A stretch of 64,000 nt of DNA from Apostichopus japonicus. Taxonomy: Eukaryota > Echinodermata > Holothuroidea > Aspidochirotida > Stichopodidae. The stretch spans positions 16,085,499 through 16,149,498 of the forward strand of contig NC_092565.1 of the NCBI RefSeq assembly GCF_037975245.1. The letters are read 5' to 3'. The notes under the pieces were generated by a model. It saw only the letters and a program-made list of their open reading frames with translations. It was not told the origin of the DNA and searched no databases. A program made the translations under genes and the position numbers. Within the stretch, counting starts at the first letter, position 1. Each line of letters begins with the position of its first letter. Positions 1-13,800 of the stretch are shown piece after piece.

Positions 1-3000
1 GGGACAGATAAATGTTCCTCTTCAAAGTCTTGTACAACATGGGGAAAGAATACTAGGTGAATGCACATGTGCCCTCCAGACTCTTTGGGGAGAAAGTTTT
101 ATGAAGCTATCAGCATTTAGAGGCAAGCAGTTTGTATTAAATTTTGTTGTTACATGCTATTAAAAGCACATTGGCATTTCTCCAATAATTTAAACTCACT
201 TATTACTAATGTAACATTTCTTGCTGAGGCAACCAGCAACCATTGTGATATATTTTAAAGTGCAGTCTTGTTTATCATTAGTGAAACCTTATCCTCATAT
301 GAAATGGAGACAGGACATGGAAATAGATTGGACATGCTCAGTATTTCTAGTAATTGAGTAATGAGGGCTGTGTCATGTTTTGTTATGGTGAACTGCTTAT
401 GATGATAGTTAAAGTTACATCCATGAATTTGTGACATTATACAACTTCTGAAAGTAATGAGTGATACAGGTCTCCTTGGGTTATCTTTATCATGTCTTTT
501 GTAGTTTCCTCTGATTGTGTATAAAGTTTGCATGTATATGTGTCCATTAAATAATACAAGGGCTATTTGACATATATGTGACAGAAATTTGCAATGAAGA
601 CAAAAAAATAGTCCACAGTGAAGACTAACTGAAAACCTGACCTCCATAGCTTGTTGTTAACTCTGGGGTGGGTGGTTACGGTGTGACTAAATTTTTGCCA
701 TCTGAAACCCCCCCCCCCCCATGTACTCCAGGAAAGGGAAGACAATGGCTGGCCTGTGATGTCATCACTGCACATCAGCTTAAAACAATGTCGTGCCATT
801 CCAAGTTTCCAATCCATGTCCTCCATGTGAGTGGTGTTGTACCTGCATATATGTTCGCTAGTGTGCCTTACAGTACTAGCTTCTTGGTATCCTTCACAAA
901 CACGTTAGCTAGTATTTGTTAGTTCTATAGAATAATGCAACTACAGTAGTTTACTACTTAACTATTTGATAAATATATATGATAAATATATATAAACCCT
1001 CCTGTTGCATGGCTTTCATTACAGTCCTAGCATACAACCTAGCACAATGTTGTTGAGCCCCAGCTGATATCAATACCGTAATCATTTTGTATTGTGAATC
1101 TGTTGTTATTAGGTGGTAGTCAACACCTTTGGTTTTAAAAAAAGTGTCCTTGTGTAGATGTGACCTTTACCTCATAGTCAACATTTTGGTAGTTCACTAT
1201 GCCAGGTGTGCTGTTGTTTTTTTCTGGCTCTCCCATTGGCCTTGCCAGGTGGCTTGAGTACTGACCAGTAGGTGGGTAGCGAAGACTTGTTGCTCTGTTA
1301 TGATTATATGCATTAAACAGTCTATCAGTGGATGATAGTACTGAGGCAAGTTCAACCTCTCACAAAATATATGTTAATTTGGACTTGAAAATGTAAGTGA
1401 GCACAGGTAGGACTCTGTGTTGCTGTGGTCATTGGTACAGATCTTCCCTCCTAGCCAAACATTTGGTTTTCTAAAGCCTTCACAATTTAAATGTGTGTTA
1501 AATTATATATATATCTTGTTGGTAAAAGTCCATCGAAATGCTTCAAGTCATAACCATTTTGATAGTGTGTCAAAAGGTTAAATATGCTTATAGGTTCCTC
1601 TTGTAGATGGTTAGATCTCCAAGTGGTAATTCAATATACTTGAGGTCAATTGTCACTCCTCATCTTTCTTTGATGTTTTTAAATTCATCAAAACAAACAA
1701 ACCATCCTGTGATTTACAGCTGTGTAATGTCATTGCACAATCTCCACATGGGGTGGGTGGCTGTGTGGGATGAAATGTTGTTAAATGTAACAACCATGTT
1801 AAACTACTGTTTATAAGCTCTTTTGGGTTCCATTGTTAGTTCAGTAGAATCATTGTCATACAATTCGATTGTCAACAAAAATTTCCAGGTTTGATAAACA
1901 ATAAAAAAGCCTTGCAAGTTATTAAATACTTTTTGTTGTTGCTGAAAGACATGTTTTTCAATGCAGTTAGTAAGCCAACAGATAATGCATTGTCTGTGTT
2001 GGTAGTATCTTAGGGTCAAGCCAATTAGACCCAGATAGGTTCATACCCTGGTAATTCCAATGTTTGGTAGGGATATGTTGAGGACTTGTTATTATGTTTA
2101 AAGCTGTTTTCTCTTTTGTTTTGGGTTGGGTTGGGGGGGGGGGGACTGATGAAGCTTTCAGCACAGCTGGGCTCCTCCTTTCAAAAGTGCAATGATTTGA
2201 TGTCAGCAGGTCTTTAGTGTCGAGCTGGCAGTTGTGTCCTGGCCTAGGTATTTGTGATCGTTTCATTTTATGATATAACCAAATATTTCTACCAAATTAC
2301 AGTCCCATATGCTGGTGTCCTGATAGCTTTGATAGATGGCAGTTGTTGAGACTTTCTTTACAACTCACCTAGGCTGCAACTATAAAAGATATGGGTGGAT
2401 TAATTCATTAATTCTAATAGCAGTTCTTTCTTTAATGTACAATATAGCCAGGTACAGACTTTTTGAAGTGTGAATAGTCTTTTCAACTCTTTGGGTCAAT
2501 GGTTTTTTTTGTTAACCTTCCCATTGACCTGTACAAAATTTTACTAATATACTGCAGTTATAACAACTGGGCAGATAACCCTGTTTTTTCCTATTAGAAC
2601 TGCCTTGACAGTCTTTATCTACTTTAGATCACTTAATATAGCTAAAGCTGTTAGATCTACTATGAAATAGCTAACCCAAGAATAGTTTATATGGCAAGTT
2701 GCTTTTTTTCTTTATCAGTGAGGTCATCTTTTTTTTTAACATTCTTTGTTTCTTTTCTTTTTTTTGGTACTTGAAGGCAATAGTGTTAACAGGTTGCCCA
2801 TGATTGAAGAGCAGATTAGTGCCATCCGTGGGGTACTGTATCAGTTGTTTGTCAAGTTCAAAAGCTTTTTTGGTTTGGTGCCCTCACCAAGAAAGGGAAA
2901 CATTTTGTAGTTAAAGCTTAAATTTTGTGTTCAGTTGCTATGGTATCAAGCACTTGAATACCAACACATCCTATTTAAACAAAGTTGTGAGTGGACTTCA

Positions 3001-6000
3001 GTAACAAACATGTACAAACATGTTCTAATTACATTTTGATCATTCCATTCATTGCTTCTCTGTTCTGGAATATATTTTGTATGTTTTATAATGTCCCATG
3101 CAATAAGTCTCATAGATAGTCACAGTAGTGTGCCTAGATTTGTTTTAAATTGTCCCTACCAATGAAGTAGTATTCTGCATCTCTGTTGCTGTAGAGAGTT
3201 CATTGTCTTTGCAATGGTGTTCTCCTAGGGCACTCCCTTATCCAAGTTCAATTGCCTCAAACCCTGATAAATTAGAATCTTTTGTTTGTATTCATCTTTC
3301 CGTTTAGTGATTGTCAGGTTTGATGGACAGGTTGCCAGAAGGGCTTCTTTTGGTCTATTGTAAGTGTTCCCAGAGAACAACTGACAATCTGCCTTAGCAT
3401 TTCTTTTTTTTTACTTCAATTGATCTCAGTGGTTGGTAGTTTTATGATTTAGATATCTTATAACTAAGCATAAGTCTTTGGAAGCAGTTTGCTTTGAGAT
3501 TGTTGGCAAGGATAAATTTCAGCCACACCAGCTGGCTTTGGACTTTTGCCATGTAAAAATTGTTTACCTTAAAACCGGAGTCGCTACAACTCTCTTTGAA
3601 GTGCGTGTAAATTACCTTAACGAAGTATAAGTTCCTTTGTTCATTTAGACTTGTTTGGCAATTTATATGTACACGTGTAACCACATATGGCTGGGAAATA
3701 CCAAATTATCTGAGTGCTACACTTTATCCTAGCAACCAGCATCGACTATTTCTGTTCGTTAACGTTCTTTCTGGAGGAAATTAGTAGCTGTCACCAGCTT
3801 CCTTACAAATTGGCAGAAGATCTCATCCAAGGGCAGTGGGATGCTAAAAATGGGAGCCTGTGGATGCCAAAGGCAACCGCAGAAGGGTAACCAAAAAGAT
3901 CAATTAAAAAGAATTCCTGAACTGGGGACCACTTTAGGGATTTTAGCCTTTTAGTTACTATAAATACAGTTGGATCATGTATAGTGTTGATGCATTTCAC
4001 AAGTGCATTGGATTAGTCTTGATAGTACTTAAAGAAGTGTCGCCAATGTTATGGACAAAAACTTGCTTGTAATGATGAATAGAAGAAGTGTTTTCTATCC
4101 TTGAAGGTTTAAGACACTAAAAATAATGCTCAGCATTTTCTGTCAGGGTACATCAACACTGACACTGTGTATATAAATAACATCATTTGATTACCAAACT
4201 TGTGTATCGCTGGATGCAAATTTCAATGCCCAAATTTCAACTATTTTGATGTCTACGTATGTATCTACAGTGAGCATGTTGCAGTTTTGTAACGCTGCTG
4301 GTTGCGTTCAACTTTTGACTATCAATGTACTGTATCTGTTGTACAAGTGGAAGGTACTGCATCCTCGCTACTAGTACGTGCATGTTTACACATCTTGATG
4401 GCTATGAGTCATATAATATTCAGGGTATTTCCTTATCAAGGACTGTTAGTTAGCACAGTGAGTTGCTGGTAGGATAGCTAACCATTAATTGTGGGTTTGA
4501 TTGAATACCCTGGGAACAAAGTCACTGGAATTCATTCAAAACAAACATGGAGGCTGTTGATGACATACCAAGGGAAGAGGACAGGACCGATACAGTTTCC
4601 CAAGTCCATTCTTAGCTAGCTCTTGATCTGCAGTCACCCCAATAATTTAATTTAGAAGTGATGAGAGAGGCCAGAGAAGCTCAAGCATATATCTTGATGT
4701 ATTCAGTGGTAGGATGCAAGTCAACAAACAAGTAGAGAGGAGGAAGTTTGGAAGGAACAACTGTTGAGGGAGGGTTTGTTTCCCTGCAGATGTGGATCCA
4801 ATAATTGGTAGTCCATTTAATGGACTTTCACGTCTGTACATAGCTAATTCAAAATTATATATGGGTAATTTTATGTTAGTGCACTTGTAACAGAAATCTG
4901 AAGCTAGTTATACGAATATTGGTTTAACTCCAGTTTAGTGACAAATTCACTGTATCTTCTGACAATGTTCCATTCAAAAGTCTCTTACTGTTTACATCTG
5001 CCCAATTGTTTACCGTTGGCTAATATCGCACACTGCATAGTGCTTTACATGTCGTAAACAAAGCTGAAAATGCTGTGTGATGTTTACTTGTTAGCTAAAT
5101 GTGGCTTGCATATTATTGTACGCAATACGTCTTTGCATAGGGTCGGTGGGATTGATTGAAAATTCAAAATTGATCAAATTTAGAACTGCAGTGGAGTTGA
5201 TATGTACTGTTGTGAGCATTGCAGGCTTGATTTATTTTGTACCTCTTCAGCTTAGAAAGCAAGCAAGTTTGTTCAGTCGGTACACTAGATAAGTACTATG
5301 TTCCTCTACAACACTGATCCACTTATTTCTTTCTTGTTCTGTTTACACCCAGTAGCTCCAATTCCTGGTTCAGTAAATCTATTTACATGTACATGTTTCA
5401 TTCCTTGTGAGGCTTGAAAGATATGTCAATTAATCCAGTTGAGGAAGTCTTTTGAATTTTTTAACACAACGTTTCATGCCCTGTTGTGAGTGGTTAATGA
5501 AATTCCTCCATTTTTTGGCACATGTGCCTGTCATGTGTATTGTGTAGTGCTAAAACCGCACTGTAATCAAAAGGGCATTGGGCTCATTGAAAGGAATGGA
5601 AAAATTTAGACAATTTTCCTTTCTCAGCACTGTTTCGTGACACCTCCATAACTTGTGGAAAGCTGTGGAAACAAGTTAAACACATTAGAGGATATTGGAT
5701 GCTCACAAAGCAAAGTCCATATTTGTTAAGTAAGAGTCATTCGCCGCCACAATGCACAGTAGTAGCTATAAAGTGAGCCGTTCGAATATATGTAGTGCTG
5801 TGTATATGCCACAACGAACAATTCAGGACAACAAGGAAACTGTATAAAAAGATTGAAACTTTGCTCAGAATTTGTAGAATTTGCATAATTGTACTGCGAA
5901 ATTATAGTAATACTTGCTTGTGGTAAATCATAAATGTATTTATCCCAACTTCCATAGACCTAAGAATAATTCAGTAGGATGAACCAAAGAATGTGTAATC

Positions 6001-9000
6001 TTAAGCAAAACCAAAAAATTAAATAAGTGGTAAAGTGTGATATATATCTTGTTGAAAACATTTTCATTCTTGAGACCAAGATCGTCTTCTACTTACAAGT
6101 GTAGAGAGAATAGCTTATATACTGTATGTATTAGTAACAATGGGTATGTTGTCTTTGTGAGTACTGTGCATGTGGGAACCATATGGGCAGGCCGTCTAGT
6201 TGACTTAGACGGAAGTGACCATGCATGATCAGAGGGGTGCAGAACATCTCTAGACTTGTTGACTACAATTTTGGAAAGAATACATGTTAGCATACAAATT
6301 TCAGTATTATAGTACAAAATAAAAAGAAATTTCTGGTGCAACAACAGTTTGGATATCTTGCTAGCTTTCAGTACAGACTTTTCTTATGAAAAAAAAACAG
6401 AAAAGGAAATGGGGTTACTTAACCAGTTTACTGTCCATTCTCCTTGGTTTTATAATAATAGAAATATTAGTGTATACTTGCTATTTTTACACCATGTGTT
6501 TCATTTCAAAATCAAGTTATGATATTTGTTATGCAGAGCAGTGAAGTGTCTGCAATGTGGTAAAAGAGCTCATCACTACAGAGGTCTTGGGTATTTTGTC
6601 TTAGAGGTTAACCTTCAAAGATCTGATAAAACCTCCAGCATTGGGTGGGTGCCATTGAACCTTTAGCTTTACATTAAGAGCTAGCCTTACTGGTTGGTGT
6701 ATTGCATTTGAATTCCCAGACAGTTGTTTGTTTCCCTTTGTCAGAGAGTGGAAGAGTTGTTGCTATTTATATTTTGACTGATTTTATTATTGGTATGTAA
6801 GGATATCAGTTTTCTCATTGATTTTTTATTGCCAAGTGACTTATCATTTCGTAGGGAACAGATTTGATAAAAAAGAGTGAAAAAGTTTGGCCAATTAGTA
6901 TTGTATACATCTGTTTGCTGTGAAATTTCTCATGTTTTCTGATTGCAGAGTATCTGTGTTTATTGTTCTGGTGGGAAGTCCTACTTTAATTGTGGTTTCA
7001 CTGAAGGGGAATGAAAATTCATGCTGGTTGTTGTGAATCATTCTACTTGTCTAATCCTTTCGGGTCTATACAACAGTATGAATAATCAAACTGAGCCAAA
7101 TGGCCCAGAATAAACTTGAGTGAAGGTCAGAACACACCCAAGCCAAATTAGAGACGAAGAACAAAAAGTTGTTCGTAGATCTTAAAAGAAAAAGAGAAGG
7201 ACTTAAATGGAATAGATTCATGAATTCAGACATTATTAGTTGAGCTGTCAGCATTGTCAGTTTTGCACATCTTGTAAATAATCCTTTCATTTTCGATAAG
7301 ATAAAGTACAATCTGTAAAGCAGTTTAGACGGACTACTACCTCATCATAAACAGCAACAACTGACTGATCACTGCTAGTGAATCCTACATCCGTCCATAC
7401 AGCTGCCTGTTTGTAAATCTGCTGAGTTTAGTTATGGTGCTAATAAGTTGTTGACTGTTGCCAGGGCACACTGGGGGGTATCTATCACCTTACAGCCCTG
7501 GGGTTCTAGCGGGTGTTGTGTGACTGCACTTAAAAGGTATCGACACATCTGTATGCTTGTTATGAGGCACTACAGTAGTTTACAGTGGGAATCATAAATG
7601 TACCCAAATTACAGTATTTGGACCTAATTTGGACTGAGAGTTTTTAAGAAGAAGCAGTGCTGATAACAAAAATGCTCAGTCAGTGATACAGTATACACAT
7701 CTCTCCATCCAGTGACAATGTAAATGTAGTCCATTCTTGATACAGGATCTTATTGATATCATAGATGAGGCCCAACTAATACCCTGAACTAATAAATAAT
7801 TTATTACATGACAATAGATGGAAATATCATTATATCAAGATACAGATGATTATAAATACCATGTATAACACTGTTAACACACACACACACACCGAGCTAA
7901 TGCCCTGTACCCCTTTAAACTACCAGGGGTTTATATTTCAGCTTACAACCCTGGGAGAAGGCAGAACCAGAGGTTGCTTCATTCATCACCTGACTGGGAA
8001 AAAAGATCAAGGGCAATAACAGAGCTAGTCTTATTCCAACTTTTATGATCATGTTCAACTCAAAACCAACTGCCTGTTTTGCAGATCTACTTACATGACA
8101 AGATATAAATGAGGTCAGTTCAGGTCAACATTGTGCACCCCTGGAGCTGTAGCATCATCCATTCATAACTGGGGTGAAGGACAGAATCTCTCTTCTTTGC
8201 CAAAGAGTTGTTTACTGACTGGTACTGTTATCAGACACATGGCATATATCAAAATGATGGTTGGGGAAGGAAGTGAAATTGACAGAGTATTTACATCTGC
8301 ACTGACAGAAAGACTACCAAACAATCTGATTCTCAAAATGGTGGAACATATTTGTGACAGGTTGTAATTGGAAGGGAGAACTTGGAGAAGCTGGTGAAGG
8401 GGATCTGGTTTCCGGTTGTTTTGGAAGATAGTTTCGAGAAAAGTTTAGGTGGTCAAAATCATACATGTCTGACACTAGCTCCTTGTAACAAACCCTAAAC
8501 AGTTGAACCACTAAATGCAGGGAACCCTGTCACCATCCTTGAAGAAAGAAAAAAGAATCCCTCAATTTCAAAGAATTAATTTATTGTGGAAGCAATATTT
8601 GGTCCAAATGCAGTGTAATATCAAATTGTCTTACAGTTTCTTTAAATTATGCCACTGTGTAATTAACACTCACAGGTGGTATCTTGAATGAGCCAATCAG
8701 GGTGGGGTAGTTGTGAGTGAACTGTTAATAAAACCCACAGACATGTTGTGCTATACACCACGCTAGTTTCACAGTATGAAAAAAGCTACTGCAATATTAC
8801 TAGTACTGTAAAATTGTTATCTTGTGTTGAATGAAAGTAAAGAATACTATCATTTTCTCTTTCAAGTAGCATTAGTTTGACCCCCAGATGTAGGTAAATA
8901 GACCCCAATTGTAAGTTAAATGTTCAGTAGATGGGTTTCACATTGTCTGATTTTAAGCACCCTACCAAAACAACTGTATGTGAACGAATTAGATAATAGT

Positions 9001-10780
9001 ATTATTCAGGTGTCACATAACACACCAACTGAATATATATAACCATTGCGGGTATTTCTGTTGGTATTTTTTACCCACAGTTCCTTTAATTGGTCTAATG
9101 AGTCAGATCTGCCGACCAAAGCCAGCTTAAATCATGTCAGAACCTGTTGGAAAGTTTTCACTACAAGTCTAGGCTTGTTGTAAGCAACCACACCACATCA
9201 AGTGTTGTGCAACTGTAATATAAAGATCTGTTTGGTCATATCAGTCAATCCAAACACTACAGACATTGACTGTTTAGCTGTTCTTAGTAACCTATATGGT
9301 CAGGTATTTTCCAAAGCTTTAAATAGGTTTTATAGCAAAACACTTTCATATTGATGCACGTTTGATTAGTCGGAAGGCTTATAAACCCTATGTTATGGCA
9401 TATAGTGTGATGCATGGCTGTTTCCCATCTGGGAGTTTCCCAATTATGTAATTGTTGCCATGCACAAACCATATGGCGTGATCGAGCAATTGGGAATTTT
9501 TTATTGCAAAAGGAATGCTGCCACATCAGCTTTGGTGTTGCAATTGTGTACTCACAAGGAACTGGTGGGCTGGATTTGTTTACTGAACTGACAAACTTGA
9601 ACTTGTAGAATGGTTGAATTGTGTATCCATGGCCAAAATGGCAGGCAGGGTATTACCATTAGCATTGAACTATTTTTAGTTCGCTGTTTGTTGTACTGTA
9701 GTTATCAGCCTTTGAACAAGCAAGGAATTTGTACCAGTTGTTGATCTAGTGATAAGCTTTGGGTTGGATGGTAGGTTGAAAGAAATTGAGGATGAAGTCT
9801 TGTGCCATAAAAGTCTCATATTTTAAATTTTTATATCAAACACCTAGATACTGTATGCTTATACTTGACATGATATACAGTGTCAAGTAAACTTATTGCT
9901 GTTAGAGTTCGTCTTAATAACTCACTTCACTTTGCTTTAGGAACCTGTAACCCAACTGTATATTAAGTTACTGTGTTATTGTTTTGAGTTTTTGTTATTG
10001 ATTCATACAGGACATATTCAATAGTTACACATGCTCTTTCATGTAGTACTTTGTTTGAGTGATCAAGCAATGCGTTTGAGCTCTTTGATATCTTGACATA
10101 TTTTTAGCATTGCAAGAAAATTGGTACTAGCACCAGGACCTTTGTTACTCTCAGACAAAAATATTGTCAGGTTGGATACTTCACAAGGTTAAATTTCCAA
10201 GCAGGGGAAAGGAGTGCTTGCTTGTTACCGTGGTTACAAAATACCTGCACATACTGTTACTCAATGGTATTGGATGACCAACCAACCTCATATTTTGCCT
10301 CTTTCTGCCTGGAAGTTTGCACTTGAAGTGTGTGTATATGTTACCATCTCGATGGTTTCCAATTACAAAAACAACCATATCACATTACTCCTTTAGATGT
10401 GTCAAATTAAGAATATGAACATTTATGCATAGAGCAAATTTATGTTTAAATAGTATGATTGCATGTAAACGGCACATAACATCATCAAACGGTGAAATAG
10501 TTGCAATGTTCTTGAATCCATTTTCTATCACAGGTTTAATTGAATGGATCAGTGGCTTTCCTTTTGGCTGCCCTCTTTCTACCTTCCTCTCTCTCCTGTC
10601 CTACCACTTTAGTTGGGAGACTGAGACATCAGTTGGGACACTGACACATGCTGTTCTTTGTCCCTATTATGAAACAGTGGGCTTGCAGTTGCACACCCTA
10701 TCAATTTGAGATACCACTGAAAGAGTGTAGCTATACATGAACCACACTTTAATATTTTTTTTTTTTTCTTTGTTTTGCAG
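1..10780 (+). other. Non-coding, probably 5' intron of the MXD gene
   Basis: I searched by eye for the missing MXD exons (SIN3-interaction helix; a small exon ending THNELEKN plus AG) and found no candidate with splice sites. The stretch holds simple tracts: C10 near 710, G14 near 2133, a CA run near 7879 and small TA runs near 970 and 1505. There is no recognisable mobile element or RNA gene. If the 5' exons lie upstream this is intron; an unrecognised small exon cannot be excluded. Confidence 0.5.
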
Positions 10781-10895
10781 GAGGGCACATTTGAGAAATT
10801 GCTTTGAGAGACTTAAAGAAATTGTGCCAGTACAAACAGATGCTCCAAGACACACAACACTAGGACTTCTTACCAATGCCAAAACTTACATTGGA
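10781..10895 (+). CDS. MXD: MXD coding exon: end of basic region, helix 1, loop, helix 2
   Basis: The acceptor is a long T tract ending in ttgcag; the donor is gtaagt after ATT GGA. The first G completes an Arg codon begun in the missing upstream exon, which would then end in ...AG. The boundary agrees with the vertebrate MXD exon that starts at the RRAHL motif. The residue after TYI is Gly, where vertebrate MXDs have Lys. The donor has A rather than G at the last exon base. Confidence 0.93.
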
Positions 10896-13800
10896 GTAAG
10901 TGTAGCACTATGTATGTTATGATAGGGTAGTGGGGAAGGGGGGGGGGGCACGTGCAGTGAACTGTCACCATGTCAAGGCGATTGTTTGGTGAACGCTTCA
11001 TGTTGAGTCGTTACCTAGCGTTAGAAACTGTCTCTTCTGGGTTTAATATTAGTCTGCTAACAAAATGATCTCTGTTATCGTAGGACCTTTGTAGTAACTT
11101 TTACACAAGGCTTTAATCTGTCAAGGCTAAAAGTCTGTCATATCTATAGGTGAGATAGATTGCTTATCATGGCTGCTTTGGCAGCCATGAAACAACAGGT
11201 TCAAAACAACACATACCTATAGGTTTGTGTTATTGCCCAATGCTAGCTTCCTGTTTTGACTGAAATCGCTTCCTGTATGGTTTTTGCATGGAATATATCA
11301 CCATCTGTATTAGCGAATCATGTGACCCGTGTTTGGATTTCACTTGTAAACAAACACCGCTTGTGAATCTGTGGCAAAGCTGTGAATGGGAAGTACATTT
11401 GCGCACAATGGTGCTTAGATCAATATTAAAACAATAGCCATTTGGCAAAATGCTCATAGTCAAAGATAGACCTGTATAGATATATGGGAAAAACAACAGA
11501 ACAATACGAGGAGTCTCGTTTAGCAATTGGAAGCATGGACAGGATGGACAAGGTCAAGTGGATAGAAAAGCTATAAATGGTTGGTTTTAATGAAGGGGAA
11601 TATCTCTAAAAACAACATTACAGTCCTGCATATAGTGAAGGTCAGTCATTACTTTACAGCATTGTTTGGACACTCTAAAATTAATAGCTTGTGATTCACC
11701 ATACTGAAAAACATCTGGTGTTGTGGTCTTTTGCCCATTATAGAGCGTGGGTAGTCAAAAATGTTATTTCACTGAGCTGATACACTTTCAGCAGCCCTAG
11801 TTTCCCACACATTAGAAATGATAGCATGTGATCATAACAATCGTTTGTCTACTGGAGGAGGTATCAATGAGGAACCATTTTGCTAGAAACCTGATCAGAG
11901 GGCAATTTTTAATGAAATGATTTCATTAGCTCCAGTACTTTGAAATTCTATACTTGATCCCCCCCCCCCACCCATATTTTTCATCCATTGGCATATTACA
12001 AACTATCTCTGTTTGTGTATTCCTTTTATGTGCATTATTTTTCTGTTAGTCTGAATGTATCTTAGTTTTGAGTGCACACTATAAGTATTAACTAGTAATG
12101 ACTCATACAGTACTAAATGCAGAGTTTGCAGTTTAATGATTGACTATAGATTGTATACATACTGATCTACAATTGTTTGACTGAGCCCGCCTATTTTACA
12201 CATCACACATACACTCCAAATCTTTGAGCTTGGTGTGTAGCAGGTGACCTTGTTGTTCCACCTACACAGTAGAAGTCTTTGGAAGTGTGAAATACTGTTT
12301 TTTTTTTTTTTTTTACTTTTTACAATAATCCAATATCATTCTCCATATTAGATAGACCTGTTGATTTCAAAGGAAACCAGTTATCCAATATTAAAGTAAA
12401 TTTGAAATGTCAGCACTCAGCATGTCCTTGTGTTTTGACATTGTGTATTGACATTGTGTTTTGACATTGTTTGACTTTCCTTGCATCATATATCTATCCC
12501 CTGTCCTCCTCTTGAAATCCCTTTCCCAGTCAGCCTTTCAGCACACCTGAAAACATGCCACAGATTTGTTGTGCTCAATTTTCTTCAGGGCAGGGTTACT
12601 TACTTAGTTCTAAGTTATAATCTTTGTGCGTGGCAGATAGCCTGGCAGTCCCTTACATTCAAATTAACTGCCTGCAGATTTTGAGAGTTGGATGACTCAT
12701 CTGTCAACTAAAGACAAGCTGGTCTGTCCATAGAGGAGTTGTGTACAATTCACTGTGGGTGAACTACAGATTCCTGCATGCATTGCAATGTAGGATTGCT
12801 GGGCATTTTGCCAAAGCATGGAGGAGGAGACCATAAGATTCTCTTCAGTTAGTATAATCATTCTTGGTGTAGAGATAAGTCTCCCTAGCACTAGTGCTGC
12901 GATGGTGTCTTGTTTAATATTAAGCTGTATTTCGGGGGGGGGGGGGAGGGGGGAGGGCACAAACATATTATTGAGGAGAATGCAGGTCATATATGACATG
13001 AATGTCGATTATGAAAGTCGAAAACAATCTGAGTTGTTTGTTGGATGGCTGGCTGGCTATGCAGAGTGCAACGTGTCTCCATTCCAGAGTAAATTCAGTG
13101 GTTAACAATAAACATGATCTGTGGCAGCATGCAACAACTTCAGTGATCATGAAGTCTTTCAGATATCAAATCAGTATGGAACCATGGATCCGTTGGTTTT
13201 CAAGCTGTTTGCTGAGCTGTTGCCACAAGGTCATGTTTGAAATGCTTCCCAATTTTGCTATTCTGTGATCTCTTAGAGATATACAGCAGTATCAAGCAAA
13301 GTGAATCAATTGTAACTTCCACTCAGTTGATAGTCTTCCTCAGGTTTCTGTTTCTTTGATTTTGCTGCTTTGGAGCCAAAAGACATCCTAACATATTGTG
13401 GCCTTGTCCTTACCATTTATCTGGCAAGCCCTGCACTTGAAAGCTGTAGTTACAATAAATCATCCTCTTGTCATGTGTAACCTAGGCAAGGCCAAGATTA
13501 AATAGGTTGCATTGTGTGGTTGGTGAATGGGGGGGGGGGGAGCAATTTCCTTGTGTTGTCTCTTTGTGAACTATTGGTCTGATAATTGCAGGAAGGTTAC
13601 TATATGGCCTCCCACTGTTCCTGACTTCCAAACCCTTCATTATTGGGATCTATACTAATTGGAATGCTCGGTGGTTTAACCGGTAGAAATTATTCCAGCC
13701 TTTAGCTGAGCCTGTACACTGACTGGGACATTCTGATGGCTATCTGTCTTTTAATTTGTGGTTGCACAATGAACAGTACAATATTCAAAGACAGTCAAGC

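Noticed and set aside
5811-5845. CACAACGAACAATTCAGG as the missing MXD basic-region exon
   Set aside because: Reads HNEQFR rather than HNELEKNR and lacks an acceptor/donor pair with the required phase.
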